A model generated the notes under the pieces. That model ran no database searches. It had not been told where the DNA came from and was given only the letters and a program-made list of their open reading frames with translations. Position numbers and translations under genes: made by a program. Positions 35,479 through 43,607 of a DNA stretch of 64,000 nucleotides are shown one piece after another (position 1 is the first letter of the stretch; the number at the start of each line of letters is the position of its first letter). This DNA comes from Candidatus Dechloromonas phosphorivorans (GTDB lineage: Bacteria > Pseudomonadota > Gammaproteobacteria > Burkholderiales > Rhodocyclaceae): assembly GCA_016721185.1 (NCBI GenBank), contig JADKIP010000013.1:1-64000 (forward strand), given 5' to 3'.

Positions 35479-36336
35479 TTAGCATGTCGTTTCCTGGGTG
35501 ATTTTTGCTTCGGCCAGCATGGTGAGCAGACTTGCTGTGCAGCGTGGCGGTGGGTTTGCCGGCAAGATGCCGCGTTCGACCAGGGCGCGATGCAGGGTGA
35601 TGACTTGCGGCAGCGGCAGGCCGACGGCGGCTAGCGCTTCGGCGTGTTCGCCGAGGTCGGTGGCATTCAGCGAGGCGGTGCAGCGGCCGGCGGCCATCAG
35701 GTGAATTCGCTCGGCCCAGCGGTAGGCAAAATCAATATCGTGCGTGGCCATCAGCAGTGTGATGCCGGCCGCGTGCAGTTGGTCGAGCACGGCCAGTAGC
35801 TCTTGCTGCATGGCGTGGTCGAGGCCGGCCATCGGCTCGTCGAGAATGAGCAATGTGGGTTGCATGGCCAGCACGCCAGCGATACAGACGCGTTTTTTCT
35901 GGCCGAAACTGAGGTTATGCACTGCCTTGTCGGCGTGTTCGGTCATGCCGACGGCCTGCAAAGCCGCTGCGACACGCTGGCGTACCGTGGCCATGTCGAG
36001 CCCGAGATTGAGCGGCCCGAACGAGACGTCTTCCTGAACGCTGGCGGAAAAAAGTTGATGATCCGGGTTCTGGAAAACCATGCCGACCTGGCTGCGTAAG
36101 GCCCGCAATCCGGCCCGGCTGTAGTCGACCGCCATCCCCGCGTAGCGCACGACGCCGGTTTGCGGGCGAAGCAGGCCGTTGGTGTGTTGGAACAGGGTCG
36201 TTTTGCCCGAGCCGTTGGCGCCGATCAGCACATTGCGGCTACCGCGCTGGATGGCGATTGAGCAGGCGTCGAGGCCGACGCTGCCATCCGGATAGCGATA
36301 GCTGATCTGGCACAGTTCAAGCAAGGCGTCGTTCAT
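35479..36336 (-). CDS. cbiO: Cobalt ECF transporter ATPase CbiO
   Basis: The start at 36336 (MNDALLELCQ) overlaps cbiQ by 4 bases (ATGA) and gives 285 residues. Walker A is GANGSGKTTLFQHTNGL (about 37-53), the Q-loop is VGMVFQNPDHQLF, the ABC signature is LSFGQKKRVCIAGVLAMQ and Walker B is LLILDEPMAGLDHAMQQELL, then the switch His in MATHDIDFAYRW. It energises the CbiMNQ cobalt importer. The last gene of the operon lies before the repeat module. Confidence 0.95.
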   Translation of the reverse strand: MNDALLELCQISYRYPDGSVGLDACSIAIQRGSRNVLIGANGSGKTTLFQHTNGLLRPQTGVVRYAGMAVDYSRAGLRALRSQVGMVFQNPDHQLFSASVQEDVSFGPLNLGLDMATVRQRVAAALQAVGMTEHADKAVHNLSFGQKKRVCIAGVLAMQPTLLILDEPMAGLDHAMQQELLAVLDQLHAAGITLLMATHDIDFAYRWAERIHLMAAGRCTASLNATDLGEHAEALAAVGLPLPQVITLHRALVERGILPANPPPRCTASLLTMLAEAKITQETTC

Positions 36337-37073
36337 GCCCAGCTCACGGCGAGGACGATCAAGCCTGCGCCAGCCAGCCCGGCAATGCGGCAATCGCGGC
36401 GGCTGTGGGCGAAGCTCGGTTCGAGAAAGCGCAGCGGGCCATCGTTGTTGCGCGCCAGCGCCGCCAGGTGCAAGGCATGGGCGCGCTGCCAGACTTGCAG
36501 CGTCAGGTTGGCTGCCAGCCCGCCCAGCGAGCGGATGACGAGGCGCGGCGTGGCGTAACCGAGGCGGGCCGATTGGGCGGTCAATGTCTCATGGACGGCA
36601 GCGGAAAAGACGAACAGCATGCGGTAGCAGAGGACCATGATTTCGAGCAGCAACGCCGGTACTTTGAGGCGGCGGAGCAGGGCGATCAGGTCGATCAGCG
36701 GCGTGGTCAGGACGAGAAAAAGCAAGGCGGCCAGTGAGCCGAGCGAGCGGGTGCCGACTTCGGCCAGCTTCAGCAAACCGCCTGACGTCAGCTTGAGCGC
36801 CGGGGTGCCATCGCCGATATCCAGCGAAAAAGCCAATGACAAACTACCCAGCGCGAGAAAAAACAGGGCTGGCGTGGCAACGCGCAGGTAGCAGGACGGC
36901 GCGATGCCGGCGCCGAATACGGTAAGCGCCACCACCAGGCTGGCGATGATTGCTGCGGTCAACGGCGAATTTGCGGCAAAAACCGCAATGAAAGCGCCGG
37001 CCGTAAAAAGCCCCTTGGCGGCGGGAGATACCCGCCGCCAGCGGTTGGTGTAGGCCGATTGCTCAATCAGCAT
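36333..37073 (-). CDS. cbiQ: Cobalt ECF transporter transmembrane subunit CbiQ
   Basis: The 246-residue product has about five membrane helices (for example GLFTAGAFIAVFAANSPLTA, ATPALFFLALGSLSLAFSLD and LAALLFLVLTTPLIDLIALL) and the cytoplasmic coupling motifs of EcfT proteins (SARLGYATPRLVIRSLGGLA and WQRAHALHLAALARN, with the A-R-G-type short helices that contact CbiO). It overlaps cbiO (4 bases) and cbiN (11 bases). A copy of the dispersed motif falls within it at 36950-36984. Confidence 0.92.
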   Translation of the reverse strand: MLIEQSAYTNRWRRVSPAAKGLFTAGAFIAVFAANSPLTAAIIASLVVALTVFGAGIAPSCYLRVATPALFFLALGSLSLAFSLDIGDGTPALKLTSGGLLKLAEVGTRSLGSLAALLFLVLTTPLIDLIALLRRLKVPALLLEIMVLCYRMLFVFSAAVHETLTAQSARLGYATPRLVIRSLGGLAANLTLQVWQRAHALHLAALARNNDGPLRFLEPSFAHSRRDCRIAGLAGAGLIVLAVSWA

Positions 37074-37422
37074 CGGGCTGCTTTTCCGGGCTGGCTGCGT
37101 TGTGCTGTATGCCCCGCCGGATTTTTTCTCGGGTTACCGAAACGCCCAGGTAATAGCCAATGAAGCCGGCGCCTAGCGCCGCTTGCAAGGCAAACAGCAG
37201 CGAGGAAATTTCGCCGCTGGCTGGTTCCAGAATTGGCTTGAACCACGGCTGGTAGGCCGGCGCGATTTCGCCGATCAGGTCTTTTGCCTTGTTATCGGCC
37301 CCGGCAAAAATTTCGGCCGGTTTGCCATCGGCATCCGCTGCCGGCTTTTCCACCAGCCAGAGCGGCAGAGCGGCGAGCAGCACCACGGCAATCAACAGCA
37401 GCCAATTTTGATAGCACTTCAT
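37063..37422 (-). CDS. cbiN: Cobalt transporter accessory subunit CbiN-like
   Basis: The ATG at 37422 overlaps cbiM (ends 37419) by 4 bases. The 119 residues have one N-terminal membrane helix (LLLIAVVLLAALPLWLV), a periplasmic middle with GADNKAKDLIGEIAPAYQPW, and a second helix (LLFALQAALGAGFIGYYLG), the two-helix layout of CbiN, with ADNKAKDLI typical of the family. CbiN is needed with CbiM for cobalt uptake. The name rests on layout, motif and gene order. Confidence 0.85.
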   Translation of the reverse strand: MKCYQNWLLLIAVVLLAALPLWLVEKPAADADGKPAEIFAGADNKAKDLIGEIAPAYQPWFKPILEPASGEISSLLFALQAALGAGFIGYYLGVSVTREKIRRGIQHNAASPEKQPDAD

Positions 37423-38096
37423 GCCCGTAACTCTTGGGGCGGCAGCAGCTTCATATCCTGTAATTCCTGCGGATTGAAGCGGGCCAGGGCGTTGAAAATG
37501 ACAACGGTGAGCAGGCCTTCGCTGATCGCCAGCGGGATCTGGGTCAGTGCAAAAATGCCGGCGAACTTGGCAAATGACGCGGTAAAACCGCCGATTGGGT
37601 CGGGGAATGCCCAGGCCAATTGGGCCGAGGTGGTGACGTAAGTCAGCAGATCGGCCAGGCTGGCGGCGAGGAAAACGCTGACGGCAAACGAACACTTGAT
37701 GCCGCGGGCCAGCCGGAAAATAGCGGCGGCGGCAAAGGGGCCGACGATGGCCATCGAAAACAGGTTGGCGCCCAGGGTGGTGAGGCCGCCGTGGGCGAGC
37801 AGCAGCGCTTGAAAGAGCAGGACGACGGCACCGATCGGCGCCATTGCGGCGGGGCCGAAGAGCAGGGCACCGAGCCCGGTGCCGGTGGGGTGTGAACAAC
37901 TGCCGGTCACCGACGGTAGTTTCAGGGCCGAAAGTACAAAGGAAAAAGCGGCGGCGACGCCGAGCAACATGCGCTGTTCCGGCTTGTCGCGGATACGTTT
38001 TTTGACGGCGTGCAGGCCGTAGGCGACAAACGGTGCCGAGGCCAGCGTCCAGCCGACGGCATGTGCGAAGGGCAAAAAGCCTTCCATGATGTGCAT
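37419..38096 (-). CDS. cbiM: Cobalt ECF transporter substrate-binding component CbiM
   Basis: I choose the ATG at 38096 because it gives MHIMEGFLPFAHAV, the invariant CbiM N-terminus in which the His at position 2 and the free amino end bind Co2+. The 225-residue protein has six or so membrane helices and the conserved SALKLPSVTGSCSHPTGTGL and LLAHGGLTTLGANLFSMAIV. It is the first gene of cbiMNQO and lies about 150 bases after the riboswitch. A longer in-frame start exists but would destroy the metal-binding N-terminus. Confidence 0.95.
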   Translation of the reverse strand: MHIMEGFLPFAHAVGWTLASAPFVAYGLHAVKKRIRDKPEQRMLLGVAAAFSFVLSALKLPSVTGSCSHPTGTGLGALLFGPAAMAPIGAVVLLFQALLLAHGGLTTLGANLFSMAIVGPFAAAAIFRLARGIKCSFAVSVFLAASLADLLTYVTTSAQLAWAFPDPIGGFTASFAKFAGIFALTQIPLAISEGLLTVVIFNALARFNPQELQDMKLLPPQELRA

Positions 38097-38245
38097 CTTT
38101 CTCTCCCACAGCGAGAAACGGCAAAAAATGCCAAGCGGGGGAAAGCAATTGCAGATCGGAAGAGGTGGCCGCAGCAATGAAAACGCAGGCGCAAATCAAC
38201 AGAACCGCTCCCATCACCCCGGGGATTGGCACTACATTTGATTTA

Positions 38246-38424
38246 GGCCGGTCTTCTGGCTCGCCTTCAATCTAGTTTGCCAACCTTCCCGTGCGAACAC
38301 AGTGGCGTAGGGCAGATTCGTCAGGCTTACAGCAGCGGGGGCTGCGCCGGAATGGTTGAGTTGTTGGCTCGAACGTCACCGGCTTCCCGTTTCACCCGCC
38401 CCATGATCATGAGGCAAGGCACCT
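38246..38424 (-). ncRNA. Cobalamin riboswitch before cbiMNQO
   Basis: On the minus strand the conserved blocks are AGGTGCCTTGCCTC near 38424, GGTGAAACGGGAAGCCGGTG, the core GCGCAGCCCCCGCTGCTGTAA near 38340, CGCCACTGTGTTCGCACGGG with GAAGGTTGGC, and closing GAGCCAGAAGACCGGCC ending at 38246. It lies about 150 bases before cbiM and should repress cobalt uptake, and perhaps the corrin genes downstream, when B12 is abundant. Confidence 0.93.
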
Positions 38425-38760
38425 AAAGCGGGGCGGAGTATATGACAAAGCCGATTTTGTGCAAATTTTTTTCGCCGCCAAGCGTTCGTGATGGCGCCCA
38501 AAAAAACGGCGATTGGTTTGATCTGCTTGCTGGTTTTTTTGTAATGAGATATATTCGTATTTGTATTTAGCGACTAGCCAGCCAGTGCAATACCGCCAGC
38601 CATTTTCTTGACGAATCGTTCGAGGGTGCCTGCGCCAGTTTTTGCCGGCTGGTTTGACTGCCTTTTTTTTCTGCGGTCAATCGCACTCGAACACCATGTT
38701 CGGCAAGCCAGCCTCTTCATGCCAGCCAGCCATCCCAACTGACTTGACATAGGACTGCTT
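38425..38760. promoter_or_regulatory. Divergent upstream region of cbiMNQO and the siderophore receptor, with a weak Fur-like site
   Basis: This 336-base gap holds the promoters for the riboswitch transcript (minus) and the receptor gene (plus). AATGAGATATATTCGTATTTG at about 38543-38563 is AT-rich and partly like a Fur box. A CTGCGGTCAATCG sequence resembling the dispersed motif lies at about 38676-38688. No gene is seen. Confidence 0.4.
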
Positions 38761-40929
38761 GTGAAAAAGAGCCAAAAAAATATTCTGAAGGTTCAGGGGT
38801 TTGCCGTGTCGCCGATGGCTATCGGCGAACGTCGGCGGGCGATCTTGCCGCTGGGGGCGGTATTTGCTGCCGGCTTGTTTGTCGTAACCCAGGCGGCGTT
38901 TGCTGAAGAGCAAACTCTGCCGGCGGTGACGGTTAAAGCCAATGCCGAGCAACAGGACGGCTATCGCGCCTCGAAAACCCGCGTCGGCAAAGTGGTGCAG
39001 GACCCGCACGATGTGCCGCAGGCGATCACCACAATCACCCGTTCGCTGATGGAAGAGCAGGAAGCCAATTCATTGCGCGAAGCGCTGCGCAATGTTTCCG
39101 GCCTGACCTTCAATGCCGCCGAGGGCGGCCGTTCCGGCGACAACATGATGCTGCGCGGTTTCTATACCTTCGGCGACATGTACCTCGACGGCATCCGCGA
39201 TACCGCCCAGTACAACCGCGAAGTTTTCAACCTTGAGCAGGTGGATGTGCTGCGCGGTGCGGCGGCGATGTTGTTCGGTCGCGGTCAGGCCGGCGGCGTG
39301 ATCAATCAGGTCAGCAAGGCGCCAATGCTTTTCGGTATCAACAAGCTCAGTGCCGGCATTGGCACCGATGGCTACGATGAGCTGAAGGCGGATTTGAACC
39401 AGCGGATCGGCGAAACGACGGCTTTCCGCATCAACATGATGAGCCGTAACGAAGGCAGTTCACGGACCAATCCGTACACCGACACCGAGCCGGAAGTGCA
39501 TCGCATGGGTTTTGCGCCGAGCATTTCCTTCGGGCTGGGTACCGATCACGAGGTGACGCTGAGCCATCTCTGGGTGAAGACGCAGGATCGCGCCGATTAC
39601 GGTATCCCGTTCCTCAACGGCAAGCCGAACCATAAGATGGCCGAGGCCGGCAACTATTACGGTGTTGATGGCAATTTCGACGATAGCGAAACCAACATCT
39701 CGACGTTCAATTATCTATTCAAGATTTCGCCGGATACCCAGTGGCGTACCGTTCTGCGCGCCGCCAATTACAAGCGCGCCTACTGGGCCGTGGCCGGGCA
39801 GGGTAACTTGACGGCGAACAGCACCCAGCAGCAGGCGAAGACCCGTCAGTTTGAAACCGACAACTATGTGTTGCAGAGCGATTTGAATACGGCGTTCACC
39901 TTCCTTGGCATGCGCAATGAAGTGATTACCGGCTTTGAGTATTTGCGTGAGGATTCAACCCGCTGGGGCTTGCGTAACCTGGGTACGGCGACCAACCCGG
40001 TCTACAAGGCGGGGATGTTCACCACGGCGCCGGCCAGCACTTACAAGGGCGATACCTACAGCGCTTATGTTCAGGACACCCTTGAGTTCATCCCGGACTG
40101 GAAGCTGACGACCGGTATCCGGCGCGATCAAATGAGTTCCGATATTGTCGCGGTGCAGGGTGGCGTGGCCAGAGATGTCAGCGGCGACTTTGGCGAGAAC
40201 AGTTATCGACTCGGTCTTTCCTGGCAGCCGACGGCAGCGCAGCACTACTATCTGGGCTGGAGCGACTCTTTCAGCCCGACCGCCGATCTCTATCAATTGA
40301 CCGGCAATGCGTATCCGGCCGAACGCTCCAAAGTGACCGAGTTGGGCGCCAAGTGGCTGTTTATGGATGGCAACCTGGCTTTCCGCACGGCCCTCTATCA
40401 CGCCGTCAAGGACTGGGAGCGCAGTACCGATCTTGATGCCAGCGCCAATGATTCCCTGCTGACCCGAAAGCGTGAATCGGACGGTATCGAATTCGAGCTG
40501 GCCGGACGCATCACCGACAACTGGGAAGTTTTCAGCGGTGTCTCGTTCATCAACGCCAAAATTCTCGAAGCTTCGCCGACGGCCATCAATACCGATGCTG
40601 TAGGCCAGATGCCACGGAACACGCCAAGACGTACGGCCAATCTCTGGACAACCTACAACATCGGCTGGGGTTTCAAGGTGGGCGGCGGTGTTGAATACAA
40701 GAGCGAGCGTTCAGGCTTCGTGCCGAGCCGCGGCTACACCCCTAACTTTGTGCCGAGTTACGTACGTTGGGATGCGATGGTGGCCTACGAACAGCCGAAA
40801 TATACGGTCAAGTTCAACGTTCAGAACCTGTTCGACAAGCTGTATTACGACGCGCTTTACGACAACGGCGGCTTCACCATACCGGGTCAGGCACGTCGCT
40901 TCATCCTGAGTACCGAGTACAAGTTCTAA
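38761..40929 (+). CDS. TonB-dependent siderophore receptor (catecholate type, Fiu/BfrD-like)
   Basis: A GTG start at 38761 gives 722 residues. A long signal region ends near AAFAEEQTLPAVTVKAN, which holds the TonB-box-like segment. The plug has DVPQAITTITRSLMEEQEAN, GLTFNAAEGGRSGDNMMLRG and VDVLRGAAAMLFGRGQAGGV with INQVSKAP, as in catecholate and hydroxamate siderophore receptors. The 22-strand barrel ends with ARRFILSTEYKF (terminal Phe). The ligand cannot be told from the sequence. A strong terminator follows at 40943-40975. It is followed by an iron-binding protein gene. Confidence 0.9.
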   Translation: MKKSQKNILKVQGFAVSPMAIGERRRAILPLGAVFAAGLFVVTQAAFAEEQTLPAVTVKANAEQQDGYRASKTRVGKVVQDPHDVPQAITTITRSLMEEQEANSLREALRNVSGLTFNAAEGGRSGDNMMLRGFYTFGDMYLDGIRDTAQYNREVFNLEQVDVLRGAAAMLFGRGQAGGVINQVSKAPMLFGINKLSAGIGTDGYDELKADLNQRIGETTAFRINMMSRNEGSSRTNPYTDTEPEVHRMGFAPSISFGLGTDHEVTLSHLWVKTQDRADYGIPFLNGKPNHKMAEAGNYYGVDGNFDDSETNISTFNYLFKISPDTQWRTVLRAANYKRAYWAVAGQGNLTANSTQQQAKTRQFETDNYVLQSDLNTAFTFLGMRNEVITGFEYLREDSTRWGLRNLGTATNPVYKAGMFTTAPASTYKGDTYSAYVQDTLEFIPDWKLTTGIRRDQMSSDIVAVQGGVARDVSGDFGENSYRLGLSWQPTAAQHYYLGWSDSFSPTADLYQLTGNAYPAERSKVTELGAKWLFMDGNLAFRTALYHAVKDWERSTDLDASANDSLLTRKRESDGIEFELAGRITDNWEVFSGVSFINAKILEASPTAINTDAVGQMPRNTPRRTANLWTTYNIGWGFKVGGGVEYKSERSGFVPSRGYTPNFVPSYVRWDAMVAYEQPKYTVKFNVQNLFDKLYYDALYDNGGFTIPGQARRFILSTEYKF

Positions 40930-40942
40930 GCCTAGTTGTTCC

Positions 40943-40975
40943 GGCCCCCGTCGCTTGGCGGGGGCTTTTTGTTTT
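40943..40975 (+). terminator. Rho-independent terminator after the siderophore receptor
   Basis: GCCCCCGTCGCTTGGCGGGGGC forms a GC-rich stem followed by TTTTTGTTTT, directly downstream of the receptor stop at 40929. Confidence 0.85.
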
Positions 40976-41066
40976 CAGTCAGGTCGGCGTTTTTGGGCAA
41001 AAAACGCCGTTGACCGCAGGATTCGACATTTACCCGTTTTATTGATCACCCACAGGAAATTAGACG

Positions 41067-42062
41067 ATGAAAAAGCAACTTCTCTTGATCGCACTGGCCC
41101 TGAGCACCGCCTTTAGTGCCACAGCCCAGGAAAAAGTGCTCAACCTCTATTCCGCCCGCCATTACCAGACCGACGAGAAGCTCTACGAGAACTTCACCCG
41201 GCAGACCGGCATCAAGATCAACCGCATCGACGGCAAGGAAGACGAGTTGATGGAGCGCATCCGCAACGAAGGCGCCAACAGCCCGGCCGATGTTTTCATC
41301 ACGGTCGATGCGGCGCGTCTGGCAACGGCCGATGCGCTTGGCCTCTTTGCGCCGGTCAAGTCAAAACTGCTGGAGGCGCGCATTCCGGCGCATCTGCATA
41401 CCGATACCTGGTTCGCCTTCTCGACCCGCGCCCGCGTCATCATCTACAACCGCAGCGCGCTCAAGGCGGAGGATGTGCCGACCTATGAATCGCTGGCCGA
41501 TCCGAAACTCAAGGGCAAGCTGTGCAGCCGTTCCGGCGCGCATCCCTACAACCTGTCGCTGGTTTCCTCGCTGATCGCCCATGATGGCGAAGCGAAGACG
41601 GAAGAATGGGCCAGGGGCGTGGTCGCCAATTTTGCCCGGGCGCCGAAGGGCGGCGATACCGATCAGATCAAGTCGGTAGCGGCGGGCGAATGCGGCGTCG
41701 CGGTGTCCAATACCTATTATCTGGCGCGGCTGATCCGTTCCGACAAGGTCGAGGATCGTCGCCTGATGGAGCGTGTCGGCATCGTCTGGCCGAATCAGGC
41801 GGGCCACGGCACGCACATCAATATCTCCGGCGGCGGCATGGTGAAGACCTCCAAAAATCAGGCATCGGCTGTCAAGTTTCTGGAATACCTGGCCAGCGAC
41901 GAAGCGCAACGTTATTTCGCCGATGGCAATAACGAATGGCCGGTGGTGGCTGGTCTGAATACCAATAATCCGGCACTTGATGCGATGGGCAAGTTCAAGG
42001 CCGATACCTTTGCCGATCAGCGCCCTGGCGAAGAACGTCGTCGCGGCGCAAAAGCTGCTTGA
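41067..42062 (+). CDS. Fe(III) ABC transporter substrate-binding protein (FbpA/FutA-like)
   Basis: The 331-residue protein has a signal peptide (MKKQLLLIALALSTAFSATA) and the family pattern LNLYSARHYQTDEKLYENFT, IRNEGANSPADVFITVDAAR, RARVIIYNRSALKAEDVPTY, and VAVSNTYYLARLIRSDK, with Tyr residues in SNTYYLARL that typically bind Fe(III). Such proteins deliver periplasmic iron to an FbpBC permease. No permease or ATPase follows here, so partners must be elsewhere or lost. The AGGAAATTAGACG site before the ATG supports this start. Confidence 0.92.
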   Translation: MKKQLLLIALALSTAFSATAQEKVLNLYSARHYQTDEKLYENFTRQTGIKINRIDGKEDELMERIRNEGANSPADVFITVDAARLATADALGLFAPVKSKLLEARIPAHLHTDTWFAFSTRARVIIYNRSALKAEDVPTYESLADPKLKGKLCSRSGAHPYNLSLVSSLIAHDGEAKTEEWARGVVANFARAPKGGDTDQIKSVAAGECGVAVSNTYYLARLIRSDKVEDRRLMERVGIVWPNQAGHGTHINISGGGMVKTSKNQASAVKFLEYLASDEAQRYFADGNNEWPVVAGLNTNNPALDAMGKFKADTFADQRPGEERRRGAKAA

Positions 42063-42184
42063 TCGGGCCGGTTACCGTTAAGCGAAGGGCTGCCGAAATC
42101 CAGGCCGCCCGGTCCTTGAACACTGTCATTCCCGCCCGTGCGGGGATGCCCCATCAAACTTTATTTCCCGAAAATCGCTGAACC

Positions 42185-43333
42185 ATGAAAAACACCTTTG
42201 ATCGCCGCCGCTTTCTGCTCTCGCTGGGCGCTCTCAGCATTCTGCCCAAGTCCGGGCTGGCGCTGGCCGGGGAGGGCACCAGCGCGTCGAGCGCGCTGAT
42301 TGCCGCAGCCTGGCGCGGCCCCAATTCCGGCGACACTTATTACGCCGGTGTGCTGGCCGCGAACTGGGAAAGCAAGAAGCTGGAAATCCGTTACGCCACG
42401 GCCTTGCCCACCCGCCCGCACGGCCTGCTGCCCGAAGCCGATGGCGGTCTGTTGGTCACCGGCGTCCGTCCCGGCAGCTGGTTGCTACGTTGTGACGGCA
42501 ACGGCGAGGTGACGCAGCAGATCAATCTGGAAGAAGAAACCTCCAGCGCCCGCCTGAACGGCCACGCCATTCTCAGTCAGCGTGGCGATGTGATTTACAC
42601 CACCGAAACCGACAGCAAAAACGGTCACGGCAAGATCGGCGTGCGCGATAGCAAGAGCCTGAAAAAACTCGATGAGTGGGAAAGCCACGGCATGGAGCCG
42701 CACCAGTTGCTGCTCGATAGCGACGGTCATGTCGTCATCGCCAATGGCGGCATTCCGCGCACGGCGACCGACAAGAAATACGATCTGCACCGCATGGATT
42801 CCTCATTGGTCCGGCTCGATGGCCAGAGCGGCCGGCTGCTGCGCCAGTGGAAACTGGACGACCCGCGCCTCAGCCTGCGCCACCTGGCATGGAGCCATTC
42901 AGCGGCAGCCGGAAAAACCTTCCTCGGTGTTGCCATGCAAGCCGAACACGACGACCCGGCCAAACGCGCCGCCGCGCCTGTGCTGGCGGTGCTCGATGGC
43001 GATGATTTGCACATCCCCACCCGTGCCAACGATGGCGTCGGCTACGCCGGCGATATCACTGCCGCCTACAACGGCGGCTTTGCGCTCTCTAGCAACCAAG
43101 CCGGCCTCGCCCAACTGTGGCACCCCGGCGCACCGGACAAGCTGGTGCCGATTGTCGAATTGCAGGAAGCCTATGCCCTGACTACCTGGGCCGGGCCGAA
43201 TCCGGGCGGCGGTGTGCTGGTTTCCACTGCGTTAGGGCTGGTTCGCTGGCACCCGACCGCCAAACCCTTGCTTTTGCCCTGGCCGAAAAAAATGGCACTG
43301 GATAACCATTGGGTGCTGTTTAACGAAGCCTGA
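42185..43333 (+). CDS. DUF1513 protein with Tat-type signal
   Basis: The 382-residue protein starts with a twin-arginine-like signal (DRRRFLLSLGALSILPKSGL) and then a beta-propeller-like body with PTRPHGLLPEADGGLLVTGV, GHAILSQRGDVIYTTETDSK, and GMEPHQLLLDSDGHVVIANG, all typical of DUF1513. Genes of this family usually stand beside iron-uptake components, such as imelysin-type and FTR1/EfeO-like genes; here an FbpA-like gene is upstream by 120 bases. The molecular role is unknown. A terminator follows at 43341-43361. Confidence 0.85.
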   Translation: MKNTFDRRRFLLSLGALSILPKSGLALAGEGTSASSALIAAAWRGPNSGDTYYAGVLAANWESKKLEIRYATALPTRPHGLLPEADGGLLVTGVRPGSWLLRCDGNGEVTQQINLEEETSSARLNGHAILSQRGDVIYTTETDSKNGHGKIGVRDSKSLKKLDEWESHGMEPHQLLLDSDGHVVIANGGIPRTATDKKYDLHRMDSSLVRLDGQSGRLLRQWKLDDPRLSLRHLAWSHSAAAGKTFLGVAMQAEHDDPAKRAAAPVLAVLDGDDLHIPTRANDGVGYAGDITAAYNGGFALSSNQAGLAQLWHPGAPDKLVPIVELQEAYALTTWAGPNPGGGVLVSTALGLVRWHPTAKPLLLPWPKKMALDNHWVLFNEA

Positions 43334-43340
43334 TCCGAAA

Positions 43341-43361
43341 GGGGCCGCTGGCCCTTTTTTT
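43341..43361 (+). terminator. Rho-independent terminator after the DUF1513 gene
   Basis: AGGGGCCGCTGGCCCTTTTTTT: GGGCC pairs with GGCCC around GCT, followed by seven T. Confidence 0.75.
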
Positions 43362-43607
43362 ACGCTTGGATAACGGCTGGTGGGATGCTGCGGTCGACCC
43401 GGATTTTGGCCGTTTTTTGATGCCAGTGTCGAACATGCGCTTTTGGCATGGGGCGTTTGAACGAGACATTTCAATGCCCTGCTTGTAGATAAGCAGGCTT
43501 GAATTCCTTCCGATCTGAGCCGCAGTTTTTGGCTCAATGCGCCCAGCTTGGCAATTGCCTCATTCCTTTTGATTGCCGATCCAGCGCATTTTTCCTGCTC
43601 CCGTGAC

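Noticed and set aside
37063..38232. A 389-codon minus-strand frame covering cbiM
   Set aside because: Only its last 119 codons (CbiN) are real; the rest is out of frame with the clear CbiM sequence.
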